From Planoprotostelium fungivorum (taxonomy: Eukaryota > Evosea > Variosea > Cavosteliida > Cavosteliaceae), in assembly GCA_003024175.1 (NCBI GenBank), contig MDYQ01000231.1, forward strand, positions 1 to 41,691: a stretch of 41,691 nucleotides of DNA, written 5' to 3'. Positions within the stretch are counted from its first letter, which is position 1; the number at the start of each line of letters is the position of its first letter. Position numbers and translations under genes: made by a program. Shown here piece by piece: positions 20,659 through 31,788 of the stretch. A model generated the notes under the pieces. The model worked only from the letters and a program-made list of their open reading frames with translations. It was not told where the DNA came from and made no database searches.

Positions 20659-23600
20659 ATGGAAAAGCCAAAGAAGAAGAAAAAGGTTGAGGGGGCTCGC
20701 TCATCGAGGTCAAAAGAACCTGCGGAAGATGAGCCAAAGCGAAGAGCCAGATCAGCAGAAGTGAAGACAACCAAAAGAAAGACGAAAAAGGTAAAAGGTG
20801 AACCTACGGAAGGTGACGCTGACGCCATTCAGGACGATACGAAGAGTGTTCGATCAGAGACAACGAAGATCATCAAGAAGAAGAAATCTGTCAAGAGTCC
20901 AACCACACCGAGAGTAGAAAAGAAGACAAAACCGAGCGACGCAAAGCGAGACGTTTCTGCCACGTTAGCGACTCCACGCAGAAAGTGAGGCAGACATCGT
21001 CGCATCACCTCTCAATTTATCCCCAGGAGATTGCACAGTCCAACTCGTTCGGTCATCTCATCCACATCGGTGTCCGTCAGCCCTGTCCGCAGCGCCAGTA
21101 GTTCGAATGCGAACGCCACCCACACTTTACCGCGTTGGAATTCGAGTCCTAATCCGAAGAGTAAGACTAAACCAACCGAAATCAGCGCGCCGCGAAGTCC
21201 GTTGAATATATTGAGAACCACATCTCACAGAGAGATACAAGTGGGTGTCTATCGCACGAAGGGTGATCACGATGAGCCAGGTGACGATCGCATCATCAGA
21301 CGGTGACGTCGTTCTGAAGGACGAAAGCTTATTTCACCACGGGAACACTGGGTGCTTCGATAAAGAAGGCAGTGACGAAGGCGAAGAAAGGTGAAGACTT
21401 CGAGCTCAACTTCAAGAAGGAATTGGAACAAGCCATGCAGGCCGTTAGAAAGAGAAATAAGAAGGTAAGAGCGAACACGACGATGATGTCCACTCATGAA
21501 ACGAAAAGAAGAAGAAGAAAAAAACGGAAGACAAGCCGTTCAGTCCCAAAGTCCAGAAGGCAATCAAGCTTCAAGTGGAAGAGAGAATGAAAGCGTCATC
21601 ACGTCAGGCGAAAGAGTTGAAAGAAGAATTGCTGCTCGCACAGCGAGAGGTAAATCTCTCAGTGTTTTACTTGTAACGCAAACAGGTTAAAAATTTGAAA
21701 AATATCTTTGAACAAGAGAAAATGCAATTGTCCCTGCAAGAAGCTTACATCATCCAACAGAAAGAGATCGTGAGTCGAGTTCCATCATCTACCATCATCA
21801 ACTCGTCTCGAAAAAGTCATCACATTCATCAACACAAGATGAGTGAGAAGACGAACACCAATGATTGAATATTGAAAGGTGGACAAAGAATTACTGAGAG
21901 AGAAAGAGAGGGCCAATCAGGTGGAAGAAGAGAAGACGAAGAGGGAGGACAAGATGAACGAGTTGACAGAAGAGGTCTCTCGTCTGCAGGTCACCCTGCA
22001 GAAGGCCAGAGAAGAGGCAGACGAAGCCATTGGACTCCAGGGCGACTCACCCACCTTCGTCAAACTTCACCATGCGAGATCGGTTGATGTCGCGGTTGAT
22101 GTCATCGCTGATGAGATGACATCAACTCACGTAGATGGACCTTTGAATCGAATGGCCAGAGGAGATCGTTACGCTGCGAGGCCATGTGTTCCATTCAGGA
22201 GCACCAGCTACGACTCCATTTATTCCGAAAAATGGAGCGAAAACGAAGACGGTGTCCCATCTACAATAAGACCGGAGCCCACACGATCTCCCGCCGTGCC
22301 GCACGGCAGAGTGCACCAGTACGCCGAAATGAGGTAGAATCGGACGAAATTTCGCGATTTTCAGGAGCTGATCGAGATCAGGGAATCGCTCGATGGAGCG
22401 GAAGAGAAGAATGACAGGAAGCAATTGGGCCTGCGCAACAGTGTTGCCAATTTGGCCAAGGCCTTCGAGGTGACAAAGAACGAAGATGTCAAGAGTTCGA
22501 AGACAAAATCGAGAAGTGCACCTCAATCAGTTCGAGGCGACGCTAGAATGGGTGAGGAAAAGTTGTTGACGATGATCACCAGAAGTGATCATCATGAAGA
22601 TCATGACAGATCATGACCGTGAGAGTGAAACTGAAGAGAGTGCAGCATCACTTACCGAAGAGCTTTCGCTGTTGGAAGACACAAGCTCTGAAGAAGAGTA
22701 CAGTCAAAGTGACGAAGAAAACATTCCACAACAACCACCTCCCAAGAAGATGCCTCAACTGGTCGCTCCTCTCAAATTAGAAGGTGAAATCTCTTTCAAA
22801 CGTGAGGTTTTGACAATCAAAAAGGTTTGCAGCAGATGTTGGACATGAAATCAGAAGAGATGAACAAGTTGAGAAGAGAATGGATCGAGTTAGAGATTGC
22901 AAAGGAAGAAGCTGCGAAGGAGAGAGAAGAGCTGAAGAAGCAGTGGGATGATCTCGAGAAGAAGAGAGTCGATATCGAAGAAGCACTCAAGAACGTCAAG
23001 TGAGCTCTCTATTCCACCATCATCAAACGATCATCGTCACATCGACATCATCCGTGATTACCTCTTTCACTTCAAATTGACGTCTAAAACCAGAAAAGAA
23101 GAAGAGACGTTAGATCGAGTGGCAGAAGAGATGAAGAATATGGAGGATAATGGACCTCCCCCTCCCCCTCCTCCGGGCCCACCACCACCGCCGGGCGCGC
23201 CAGGGCCGCCTGGCCCACCCGGAGGCCCGAACATGAAGAACAATCTACCGACAAAGAGGAACATCCAGCCTTCGGTCAAATTGAAGGGATTCCAATGGAA
23301 GAAACTACCAACTTCAGCCGTGAGTATTCAGAATAGACGATTCACCCATCATTCTCACATCAATATGGACGAAGAGTTGAATCGTGATGATAGGTGCACG
23401 ATACATTCTGGGCTCAGGCAAAAGACCTCGAGTTGGATCAATTTCACCAGGAGATCGAACAATTGTTTAAGATCAACTCCAGCACCGACTTTGCGCTGTC
23501 TCCTCATCTCCAGCGCATCAACAGCAGCAAAGAGAAGCTTCTCAATCTCGTCGATCCACAGAAAGTCAACAACTTATGTGAAGATACAACGTAGCTCGCC

Positions 23601-24992
23601 CTGATGACTGACGAACGATCAGCCATCATCTTATCTCCGCTGAAAATGACTCCCGAAGCCATCAAGAAAGCCATCATAGAATTAGACGAGAGCCGCATCA
23701 ACCAGAGGATGATTCAAAATCTAATCAAATACGCGCCCACGAAGGAAGAAGTGGTTTCTCTGCTGGATTACGAAGAGAAGAGTTCATTTGGTTTCGTTGA
23801 GAATGTCATGGTGGAGGTGAAGTTTGATTGAGTAAGAAAGCATTGAAGACGAGTAGATCAGTAATGTACCGAGGTTGGTTCCTAGGCTCGAATCGTGGCA
23901 GACTCGGATGAAATTAGACGGACAAATGAGGGAGATCCGTCCGGTGAGTAGGCAGACGACAAGTCAAGTGTAACTTTATGTACAGTTCATTCAGACTGTA
24001 ACGGCAGCCTGCAAGCAACTGAGAGGGAGTCAAAAGTTTGCGCGAGTTTTGGAGGTAGGAATATTAAATTACTTGATGCGATGCTCATCCCATCAGGTGG
24101 TGTTAGCTCTCGGTAATTTCATCAACGGAGGAAGCTTCAGAGGTTCAGCCTACGGCTTCACCATCGATTGCTTATCGAAGGTAAATCGATGATTCACGAA
24201 TTGACGAATTCACGATTACAGATGAGCGACACGAAGATGTCAGAAGGAAAGAAAACGTTACTTCACTATTTCGCCACCATGATGCAGAGTCCCACATTTG
24301 CAGAGATTAAGGACTACTGGTCAGAGCTGAACGAATTAGAAGCGGCCTCCAAGAGTGAGAGACTTTCATCTTCTTTGAGATTGACTCGACTCAGTTGCAA
24401 CGTCTTCCATAAGAAAAGATTTATCAGACATGAGAAGAGAGATTTCGATTTTAGAGAAAGAATTAACGGTGGCACAAGAGCCCAATTTTGTCGATCAGAT
24501 GAAGGTGAAATTAACATCCTCATCATAAATGTGTGCTCAGAATTCGTTCAGAAGTTCTTCGATAGCGCATCGGAGGAGCTAGCTGAGGTAGAAAAGTGTT
24601 ACAAAGGTAAACTTTTCATCATCTCATGTCGATCGTCAACATGACGACTAATACAGAAATGGAGACGAGATACAAAGAAGTCATCAATTACTACGGACAA
24701 GATGGCATCACAGACAAGCCGGAAGATTTCTTCAAATTGTTGGTGGATTTTAACGTCACCCTGGAACGAGCTTACGATGAGAACATGAGAGAATCCATCG
24801 AGAAAGAGAAGGAGAAGACGAGGTCGTCACCTACTCTATCCAGTGAGTTTCCATCGATTCGAATTCAACTTGGGAGCAAAATACTGAAGACACGTAGAGA
24901 GGATGAACTTCACCCTACCGAAACAAGGAGAATTGGGGTTAGAAGCCGTCAGCATGTTAAATCGTCTGAGAAAAACGGGGGCAATGATGTGA
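20659..24992 (+). CDS. Formin: basic coiled-coil N-terminus, FH1, FH2 and DAD-like tail
   Basis: Firm exons: 20659-20984, 21027-21240, 21509-21649, 21686-21769, 22365-22551, 22610-22783, 22825-22999, 23094-23319, 23394-23577, 23623-23810, 23857-23943, 23986-24054, 24097-24180, 24222-24354, 24395-24504, 24552-24606, 24657-24842 and 24898-24992. Probable but unsettled: 21366-21464, 21879-22082 and 22160-22333. The total is near 1,060 aa. Formins nucleate and elongate actin filaments. The polyproline FH1 (about 23151-23220) is followed by FH2: VKLKGFQWKKLP, NNLSIILSPLKM, RMIQNLIKYAP, VPRLVPRLESW, VLALGNFINGG and FRGSAYGFTIDCLSK. The end MNFTLPKQGELGLEAVSMLN resembles an autoregulatory DAD. The N-terminus is Lys-rich (MEKPKKKKKVEG) and then coiled coil; I see no GBD/FH3 domain. 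An apparent in-frame TAG near 23592 lies inside the intron 23578-23622. Confidence 0.93.
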
Positions 24993-25015
24993 ACACACCA
25001 ACAAGAATGCATCTT

Positions 25016-26874
25016 TTATGCCGCACCACGGATGTATTGAATGCAATCTTCATCCAAGAAGTAGTTCAAATAAAAGGTGGCGCCACCAAAGGTTTCGTCT
25101 CTACACAACGCACCCACTCTCTCTGCCACCTGCGGCCTCGTCATCGTGATGATCGCATGTGATCGCGATCGCATCGCGATGAGATGCGATGTGATCGCGA
25201 TGTGATGATCTTCACCTGCAGCTGCTCTGTTGCCAATGCGAGTGAGATGTTCCTCCCGACTGAAACTTCGAACGGTGTCTGAGGCCCGTGGATCTTTACA
25301 TACTCTGCGATCTGCTTCGACATCGTCACGTCATCACTGTCGGCTGATGAAAGTGAAGGAAGAGGATAGATGTAAAAGTGGAATCATCAGAGGATACAAG
25401 ATGTCACGACCAAGACACCACTGCCAATCTTTTTCAACCTATTATCGTAAGTCGAATAGATTTTACATCGAATGACCACACACCTCAGGGGCAAATGCAT
25501 CGTCTCAAATAGAGAACACGCTTTGTGGAGGTCGTCTGGACTGATGAGAGCCGTGCCTCTCGCTCGATTGAAGAGACAGTAGAGGTCACACAGAGAGAGC
25601 ATGTTACCGTATCTCTCCTTGAGTGGCTTCTGCAGCCAGTCGCAGAGTTGTCTGGACAATTGCTCGTGATACATTGATCCCGCCGAATTTCTGCGCTGGA
25701 TTCAGACTCTTATGCATTTTTACGTCTCGTGCGATGCCGATCGTTTGATACGTTCGAAAATTTTACATTTTGAAGACAAATGTGACGGCCGAATGAACAT
25801 CACGTGTACGAATAGATATCCATTATGTCGATGAACAGATGTGAATCAGACGTGAAAATATTTCAAACGAAGAGAAGAATATCGTGAGATAAATGAGATG
25901 AAATCATCGTGAATCCTCACTTGGTTACGGGGGAGGCGATACCGATAGATAACAGAGCCTCTTTCAGCTCACGATCCTCTTGTGCGCTCGGATTGCTCTT
26001 AGCTTGCTGAGCGCTCAACTTCTCCGCTAATTGTACCATGTCTCCTGCCTTCTCAAAATCAATCGTCTTGATCATCATCATCTTGATCATCCTCATCGTG
26101 ATCATCATGTGATGGATCATCAGACAGCAAGTTCACCTTCTGCATCAACGCCTTTAGATCCGTGAAAGCTTGCGTCAGAGTCTCGTCCGCTTGTTTGTTT
26201 CTGTCTTCTTGTTGTCTGTGGTATCGATCAGATGCATCTGATGAACAGATCTTCACCTGATGATGCCCGAAATGCCAGCCTTGTCTGTCGTGAATGACTC
26301 CTTCTGTATTTTGGCAGCCGGTGCCGCTGCTGCTTGTTTACTCTTTTCCTAGAGAGAATCAACTTTTCACATCACGCATGTCGGGCTCACGCGAGCGGCC
26401 ATTATGTTTTTGTGTACTTTGTCTAAAAATTGGTCTTTTCCTCCGTTTCTGAATGAAAATTTGTAAGAGACACCTTCTAATACGATCTTGATCTTCGGAC
26501 TCGATGCCAACTTGATGTAAGATGTCTAAGTCGAATGGTCGGTGATCTCGGATGAGATTCATCAGAAGATGGAGTCACCTGATCCTCTACAGATAAGATT
26601 TGAGTCAGTAGGAGACTGATGGCAGGTAATCGACGATTTTCGTCGCACCATATGATTCTCGTGTTAGTCAGTGTCACTACGCCCTTATCATAATCCGTCT
26701 TCTTATCTCTGTCGAGAATCAATTATCTATAGCGAATCGATGTGATAGAGATACGCACTCTAGATAGATTCCCACGTGATTAATCATAATAGTCTCGACT
26801 TCTGCATGGAGTAAGAATGGCCTACCGCCCTCTGATAATGCAGCTCCTGTCCATCCTCGCAGTGCGGTGGCCAT
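25016..26874 (-). CDS. VPS36: ESCRT-II subunit VPS36
   Basis: Ten exons (26874-26759, 26708-26579, 26510-26391, 26348-26257, 26215-26137, 26048-25921, 25690-25484, 25438-25398, 25343-25216, 25129-25016) give 384 aa; human VPS36 has 386. The N-terminal GLUE domain binds phosphoinositides and ubiquitin (HVGIYLEDKKTDYDKG, VVTLTNTRIIW). A helical linker follows (RQQEDRNKQADETLTQAF), then two winged helices: LLSIGIASPVTK, YHEQLSRQL, LCDLYCLFNRARGT, LPLRLKKIGSGVLVV and VAERVGALCRDE. ESCRT-II sorts ubiquitinated cargo at endosomes. Acceptors at 25691 and 25439 were picked because they alone hold phase and rebuild VTKNSAGSMYHEQL and LPLRLKKIGSG. No NZF zinc finger is inserted in GLUE. Its stop is 23 bp from the formin stop. 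Confidence 0.95.
25141..25215. repeat. GATC/GCGATCGC-rich palindromic intron of VPS36
   Basis: The last VPS36 intron is built from overlapping GATC, TCGCGA and GCGATCGC words on both strands, so it can fold back on itself. It is the densest such patch in the window. Confidence 0.6.
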
Positions 26875-27122
26875 TACGATCTGACACGACGATTCAAAAA
26901 AAGATGCAGACAAATTCACAGTTGTGAAACTCAAAATGCAATTCATCGGTTCTGATTTAGACACTGTCGATCAAACTATACTGTGGGCAGACAATAGAGA
27001 AATAGCCCCTCCTTTGGAGGAGGTAGAGAATGAATAGCGTTGTCAGTTTTTCAATCTCTGAAATGAACCAAAAAGAGAATAAAATACATTCGCGCCCAAC
27101 ACGATCATTTGAATTGTCCATC
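26875..27122. promoter_or_regulatory. Divergent intergenic region, VPS36 / NEN-like exonuclease
   Basis: The 248-bp region between the two starts has two open frames running into it (one from each gene), but no splice or homology support for coding. It is AT-richer than its flanks (AATAAAATAC near 27079). Confidence 0.35.
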
Positions 27123-28678
27123 ATGGGTGGTGTCCTGAGTGTCATTGAACAGCAGATCACCTCATACGGCAATCCACAGCTTACATCGAATACAACATCA
27201 TCAAATACAGAACTCACAGGATCCAACCGACAATCGACCTCCACTACGAAAGACGATGAGCAAATCCCTCCCGGCGATTGCATCGTATTCTATGACATCG
27301 AAACCACGATACCCAATGATGATGTGATTGAGTTTGGTGCTATCGTATTACACGCCACCACATTTGTCGAGGTGACCGTCTGACCAAAGTCATTTACATT
27401 GAAACGACTTCAGATCGATCGATACGAAACCCTTATCAAATCAGACAAGATAACACAGAGGTCCATCGATGCCAATCACATCACACAAGGTGTCTATACT
27501 CATCTTCCATCATTCTAATCCTTCAGATATGGTGGACGATTCTCCTTCCTTCGATGAAGTAGCAGATCGAATCTTTCACATGTTGAACGGTAGAGTTTGG
27601 GCGGGTCACAACATTCTCTCTTTCGACAATAAGATGATTACGAAAGAATACGAGAAATTGGGGAGAGCAGCGCCGTCACCATTGCGATGCATAGACACAT
27701 TACCTCTGTTGAGGAACACGTTCGGTCACAGAGCGGGAGACCTGAAGATGGCTTCGTTGGGACATTATTTCGATCTCGGTGAGTATGAGGATAGGACAAC
27801 TCTTGACTCTCGATTCGCATGATCACCATCATCTCTTCACTTTACAATTGCGGTCATGAGAAGAGAAAAGCTGAGTAGGAGCAGGAGAAGAAAAACATAG
27901 AGCACTGGATGATGTGATCATGACAATAGAAGTCTTGAAAAACTGCTCTCTCACATTATTTCTCGAACAGCACGCCGGTCAAGTGAAGACTTTCGTGGAG
28001 AAAGAGAAGGGGAAGAAGACAAAGAAGACAAAGGTGTGTAATTCTTTCGTCATTTTATCTGATCATCGCACCATCAACATCTCCGCCATTCACATGATCT
28101 TTCCATTGCTCATCATCGGCCGATTCATCAATTACGACGAATAGACATCATCAATGTGTGATGGATGGGCATGATTCCACATCATCATCGTCTCGATCGA
28201 TAGAAATCCAACATCCATCCATCACCACACCTCACTCCTCCACAGAAGACGACCGACAGCTCATCAGATGACACAGAGACCACCACGATGGAGACGTCAG
28301 AAGACACAACCATAGCCCCTGCCCCCGTCAAACGAGGCCGAGGCAGGCCGAAAAAAGTCTCAACCGAAGACACTGATAAGAAAGAAGAAGCCAAATCAAC
28401 AGAAGACACTGCCGTAGAAATAGAGAAGAAGGCAGCGCTCGAATTGGCCATAGAGAACCGCCAGCAGGTGAGGTATAGAGGTAGAGGAGACGAATTGAAG
28501 GATACAGGTGTGGATCTGTTACGAGGGAGGGACGAAGTCTCTGTCACCTCGAGCGGTCTGGCCTCGCAGCTTTGATAACAAGGGAAATCTGATGGCTGCG
28601 TATTCGAACGAGGAGAATGCAAAACGTTTCAGCTTCACGTTGGCCAAGATACAAAAAGTCAGCGACACCAATCCATAA
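27123..28678 (+). CDS. NEN-type DEDDh exonuclease with AT-hook and WYL-like C-terminal domain
   Basis: Exons 27123-27371, 27414-27489, 27527-27778, 27879-28033, 28246-28467 and 28508-28678 give 374 aa. The nuclease core has FYDIETT (D58, E60), WAGHNILSFD (D142) and KHRALDDV (H199, D203). RAGDLKMASLGHYFDLG also matches plant NEN exonucleases and their bacterial relatives, which degrade nucleic acids with a DEDDh site. After a Ser/Thr-rich acidic linker comes KRGRGRPKK (273-281), a classic AT-hook that binds the minor groove of AT-rich DNA. The last 56 residues (VWICYEGGTKSLSPRAVWP, then RSFD and KRFSFTLAKIQKV) have the shape of a WYL domain. The start at 27123 gives MGGVLS, which also fits an N-myristoylation signal; an upstream ATG at 27030 is possible. 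The 212-nt intron before exon 5 is long for this genome. Confidence 0.85.
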
Positions 28679-28925
28679 AGAATCGAACGATGATGAATGG
28701 TCATCGTTCTTCTCGACTCGATGGACAAAGAAGAACCAGATCGGGTGTCCATCGGGATGAATCGTATCGTGATCGTCACTCTCATTCGGGGAATGGGGTA
28801 ATTTATGTACGTCTGAGAGTACAGTGGCATTCAGATAAGCGTTTTTCACCCCGACACTTAAGGATCCCGTTTCGGAATGTCATCCACCGATGTGATGTAG
28901 GGAAGGCATTCGACAGACGACACAG

Positions 28926-30372
28926 ATGGAGAGAAGAGGTCGCATCATCATCATCGGAGCGGGTATCGCAGGTTGTGTTCTAGCATTACACTTGAAGAAG
29001 GAGGGATTCTCACCGGTGATCTACGAGAGAGTCAATCAGGTGAAGGACGTGGGAGGGTCTCTATCGTTGTCCCCCAATGGTCTCAGATCCCTCGGCACGA
29101 TCGACCTCGCAGGAGATGTGATGATGTGATTTTCGATGATTCCAGCTGAATCCTCGCAGGTTCTGAAACAGTCCATGGCATTCGAAAGAATCCTGGCTCT
29201 TCACTCCATCGCCGATCCAATGATCACTTGTCACAGCTCACGTCTCTCTACGGCTATCCACAGATCGGGATCAAGAGATTCACATTGCAGAAACTTCTCA
29301 TCGATCGTCTCGCGTCAGAGGGTCTACGCGTCGAATACGGAAAGAGTCTAAAGACCATACAAGAAGATGCTGATGGTGACATCTGCGTTCTGATCAGTCC
29401 TCACCATTGCAGGTGTCTCGGCGATTTTCTCAGACGGGACACAGGTCGATGGATGTTGCATGTTCTGCTGCGATGGAATACATTCTGTTGGAAGGTCACA
29501 ACTATTTGGACTTCAACCACCAGAGTACACGGGTCTCACCCAAACGATCGGTCTCTCTCCCAAGCCAGACTCGATCTGCGACGGTAATCACACCTCCAAT
29601 GATCATACGTGCGACTCATCATCCAACAGGTGATTTCCTCAACGTCTACGGAGTCAACAGCTTCATGGTCGCCTACGGCTACTCTGAAGGAGAGATCGCT
29701 TGGGCTGCCACCCTGCCTGAACCTGAGCAACCTGAAGTCTGGAAAGGCATGACAAACGAAGAGCAGGAGGAGTTCAAGCGGCGGTCCACATTCACCGACT
29801 GGGGTGCATCGATCCGACAGATGATGGAGACGACAGATCGCATCATCAAGGTGAAGACATGATGGACGCGATGGAGCTGACAACGAGAGGTCGGGCTTTA
29901 TGACCGACCGGCTCTGGACGTGTGGCATAGAGGTCGCGTCTTACTGATTGGAGATGCTGCTCATCCAACTTCGCCTCACTTAGGACAAGGAGCAAATCAA
30001 GCCATGTTCGTATTTCATTCGTCACCTCGATCTGATGAGATGCAGGGAAGACTGTGCCGTATTGTGTCGCATCCTGAAGAAGCACTGTTCCGCTTCAGAA
30101 CCTCTGGACATTCTGAAGTTGACTCTTGTCTTTGAAGAATTTGAAAAGGTAATGAGACCATGTTCCACGAAGAAGGACAATGATGACGATGTGGATAGAT
30201 CCGTATCCCTAGAACGAGCGAACTCGTGAAGAGTGCGAGAGCCATGGGTGCTGTGCGTGTGGTGGCAGGAGCTGAAGAATGCACAGCCAGGGACGAAAGA
30301 GTGCGACACATGTTGAACGATGGAACTTCCATACCTGCATCGTACGCGAGAAACATTGGCACAGACTTGTGA
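28926..30372 (+). CDS. FAD-dependent monooxygenase (salicylate hydroxylase / zeaxanthin epoxidase type)
   Basis: Exon 1 (28926-29117) carries the dinucleotide motif IIIIGAGIAGCVLAL and SLSLSPNGLRSLG. Later exons give LTSLYGYPQIGIKR, GVSAIFSDGTQVDG with the CDGIHS motif, a long exon with ATLPEPEQPEVW, then [31 protein letters not shown] (the FAD ribityl-binding GD motif), and the end RTSELVKSARAMG...NIGTDL. It should be about 400 aa and cytosolic, since no signal peptide is seen. Such enzymes hydroxylate or epoxidise aromatic or terpenoid substrates. In the second exon (29160-29375) the reading frame of VLKQSMAFERILAL does not run on into that of LTSLYGYP, and no GT donor resolves it. A 41-nt GC-AG intron (about 29200-29240) or a real frameshift are the options. 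Confidence 0.82.
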
Positions 30373-30570
30373 TGCGTAATAATATCGAATCTTTGGAAGC
30401 TTCATCTTTGTCATAGTGGTGTGGAGTGATAACGATCGTTTGCTTCTCTGTCGGTGACAAATCGTTCTGAACTGTGGTTGTGGTTGTGACACCAACGTCA
30501 CAATTAGAATCACATCACATGAAATGACGATTGTGTGATATAAAATAAGTTTATCGTATGGAGATTCTGC

Positions 30571-30823
30571 TCAGTATCTGCGGTGCTCGATCAGAGCGGA
30601 GTCGCTGTGCCATCCTCCAATGCACAAGATGAGAGCGTGGACGATTCCAGGAAACCACCCAAAGATGCAAAGAATGATGTTGAGCACGAACATCCACCTG
30701 CAGCCGTCCATAATGAGAACCTATCCCATGATTCAGAGACAGCTTCATCCTATTACGACTCACAGCGAGAGGTGGAAGAATGAGTGAAATGAGGAAGAGG
30801 AAGACGTCAGTTACAGTTGGCAT
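30571..30823 (-). CDS. PMP3 / UPF0057 small membrane proteolipid
   Basis: Two exons, 30823-30764 and 30720-30571, give 69 aa. The sequence MPTVTDVFLFLISLILPPLA, then a short DGC loop, then FVLNIILCIFGWFPGIVHAL, is the family pattern of two transmembrane helices with the conserved PPLA and GWFPGIVHAL boxes. The C-terminal tail (HSDSALIEHRRY) is longer than in yeast Pmp3. PMP3 proteins sit in the plasma membrane and affect membrane potential and salt tolerance. The plus-strand open frame 30583-30783 is its antisense shadow. It starts 132 bp from the divergent membrane-protein gene. Confidence 0.92.
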
Positions 30824-30955
30824 CGTGTGATTGTTGAGGTGTGTTCGTGTGAGCTGGCAGTTTTCAACGGTCACAACTACAACTCTTCAATGCGGATAAA
30901 CGCAAGAATCGATTCAGCCGAGTTCTCAGTAGCATCAAACCGATCATCGAGCAAC

Positions 30956-31788
30956 ATGGGCTGCTGTCTCTTCTACCCCAAGTGAGAACGTGATTCTTCG
31001 TGCGTCAGTTGGTGACAGAGACAAGGGTTCTATTGGGAATCTACATCCTCGGCAGTCTCGCGGGGGTTGCGGCTATGGTTGCCTTTCCACTCAAATACAG
31101 TACGTTTTAATTTCTCATCGTCTAATGACTCGTTTCAGGTTATTGGGGAACAGGTATTTTCCATCATCCATTTTCCATCTCCGATTCATTAATCCGTCAT
31201 TGGAATGTCAGTTGTCTGAATGATGCAGGTTTCGCCGGCGCCATCGCTTTCATCTTCGCCACTTGGTTGGTCTTCGATATGATCGCTCATCACAGCCTGA
31301 GTGGCCAAAAATTGACGGCTTATCCTGGCGAGTCCAGTCTATCACTTCACATGAAGGCCTTCATCGCTCTTGTCGGTGAGCTCTCCCGTCTATCCATCAT
31401 GTAGCATCGACATTCCAATCATGCATCATCCATGATTTTGGAATTTTAAATCTTGAACAAACAATTTATGATTCATTATCTCGCGATCATGATGAGATGT
31501 TGATCGATCTGTCAGGTGTCGTCTTCAGCTTCGTCGCCATGATCTTCTTCATCACCATCGGTGTCTTAAAGTGAGCCCATCACCTCCCACACATCATCAC
31601 TCACTGCCTTTAGACATGACAGTCCACATGCACAAGACTATATGACAGCAGTCCAATGTTGGATGATTCTCAAATGGTCGTCTTCAGTTCTGTGTCACCT
31701 CTACTATCATCATCAAGTCAAGGGAGGTGCAGGATTTGTGTCTCTGCCAGGCCGCATCTCTGGAGCTGAATATACTGCAATCGAATGA
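30956..31788 (+). CDS. Multi-pass membrane protein of unknown family
   Basis: Six exons (30956-30981, 31026-31099, 31139-31153, 31229-31375, 31516-31570, 31614-31788) give 163 aa. Hydrophobic helices are VLLGIYILGSLAGVAAMVAF (10-29), FAGAIAFIFATWLVFDMI (about 40-57), AFIALVGVVFSFVAMIFFI (from about 83), and perhaps a weaker one at VQCWMILKWSSSVLC. It begins MGCC, a possible lipidation site, and ends in a hydrophilic tail (SGAEYTAIE). Exon 3 is a 15-nt microexon; without it the membrane frame is still kept, so it may be an optional exon. The second acceptor (31025) was chosen because it alone continues from MGCCLFYPK in the hydrophobic frame. An in-frame ATG at 30890 would add 22 residues. Confidence 0.7.

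Noticed and set aside
23578-23622. In-frame TAG in the formin FH2 domain, suggesting a broken gene or stop read-through
   Set aside because: A normal 45-nt GT-AG intron removes it, and the joined protein reads NNLSIILSPLKM, the conserved FH2 sequence.
30583-30783. Plus-strand 66-aa acidic frame
   Set aside because: It is exactly antisense to PMP3, whose two exons carry the family motifs.
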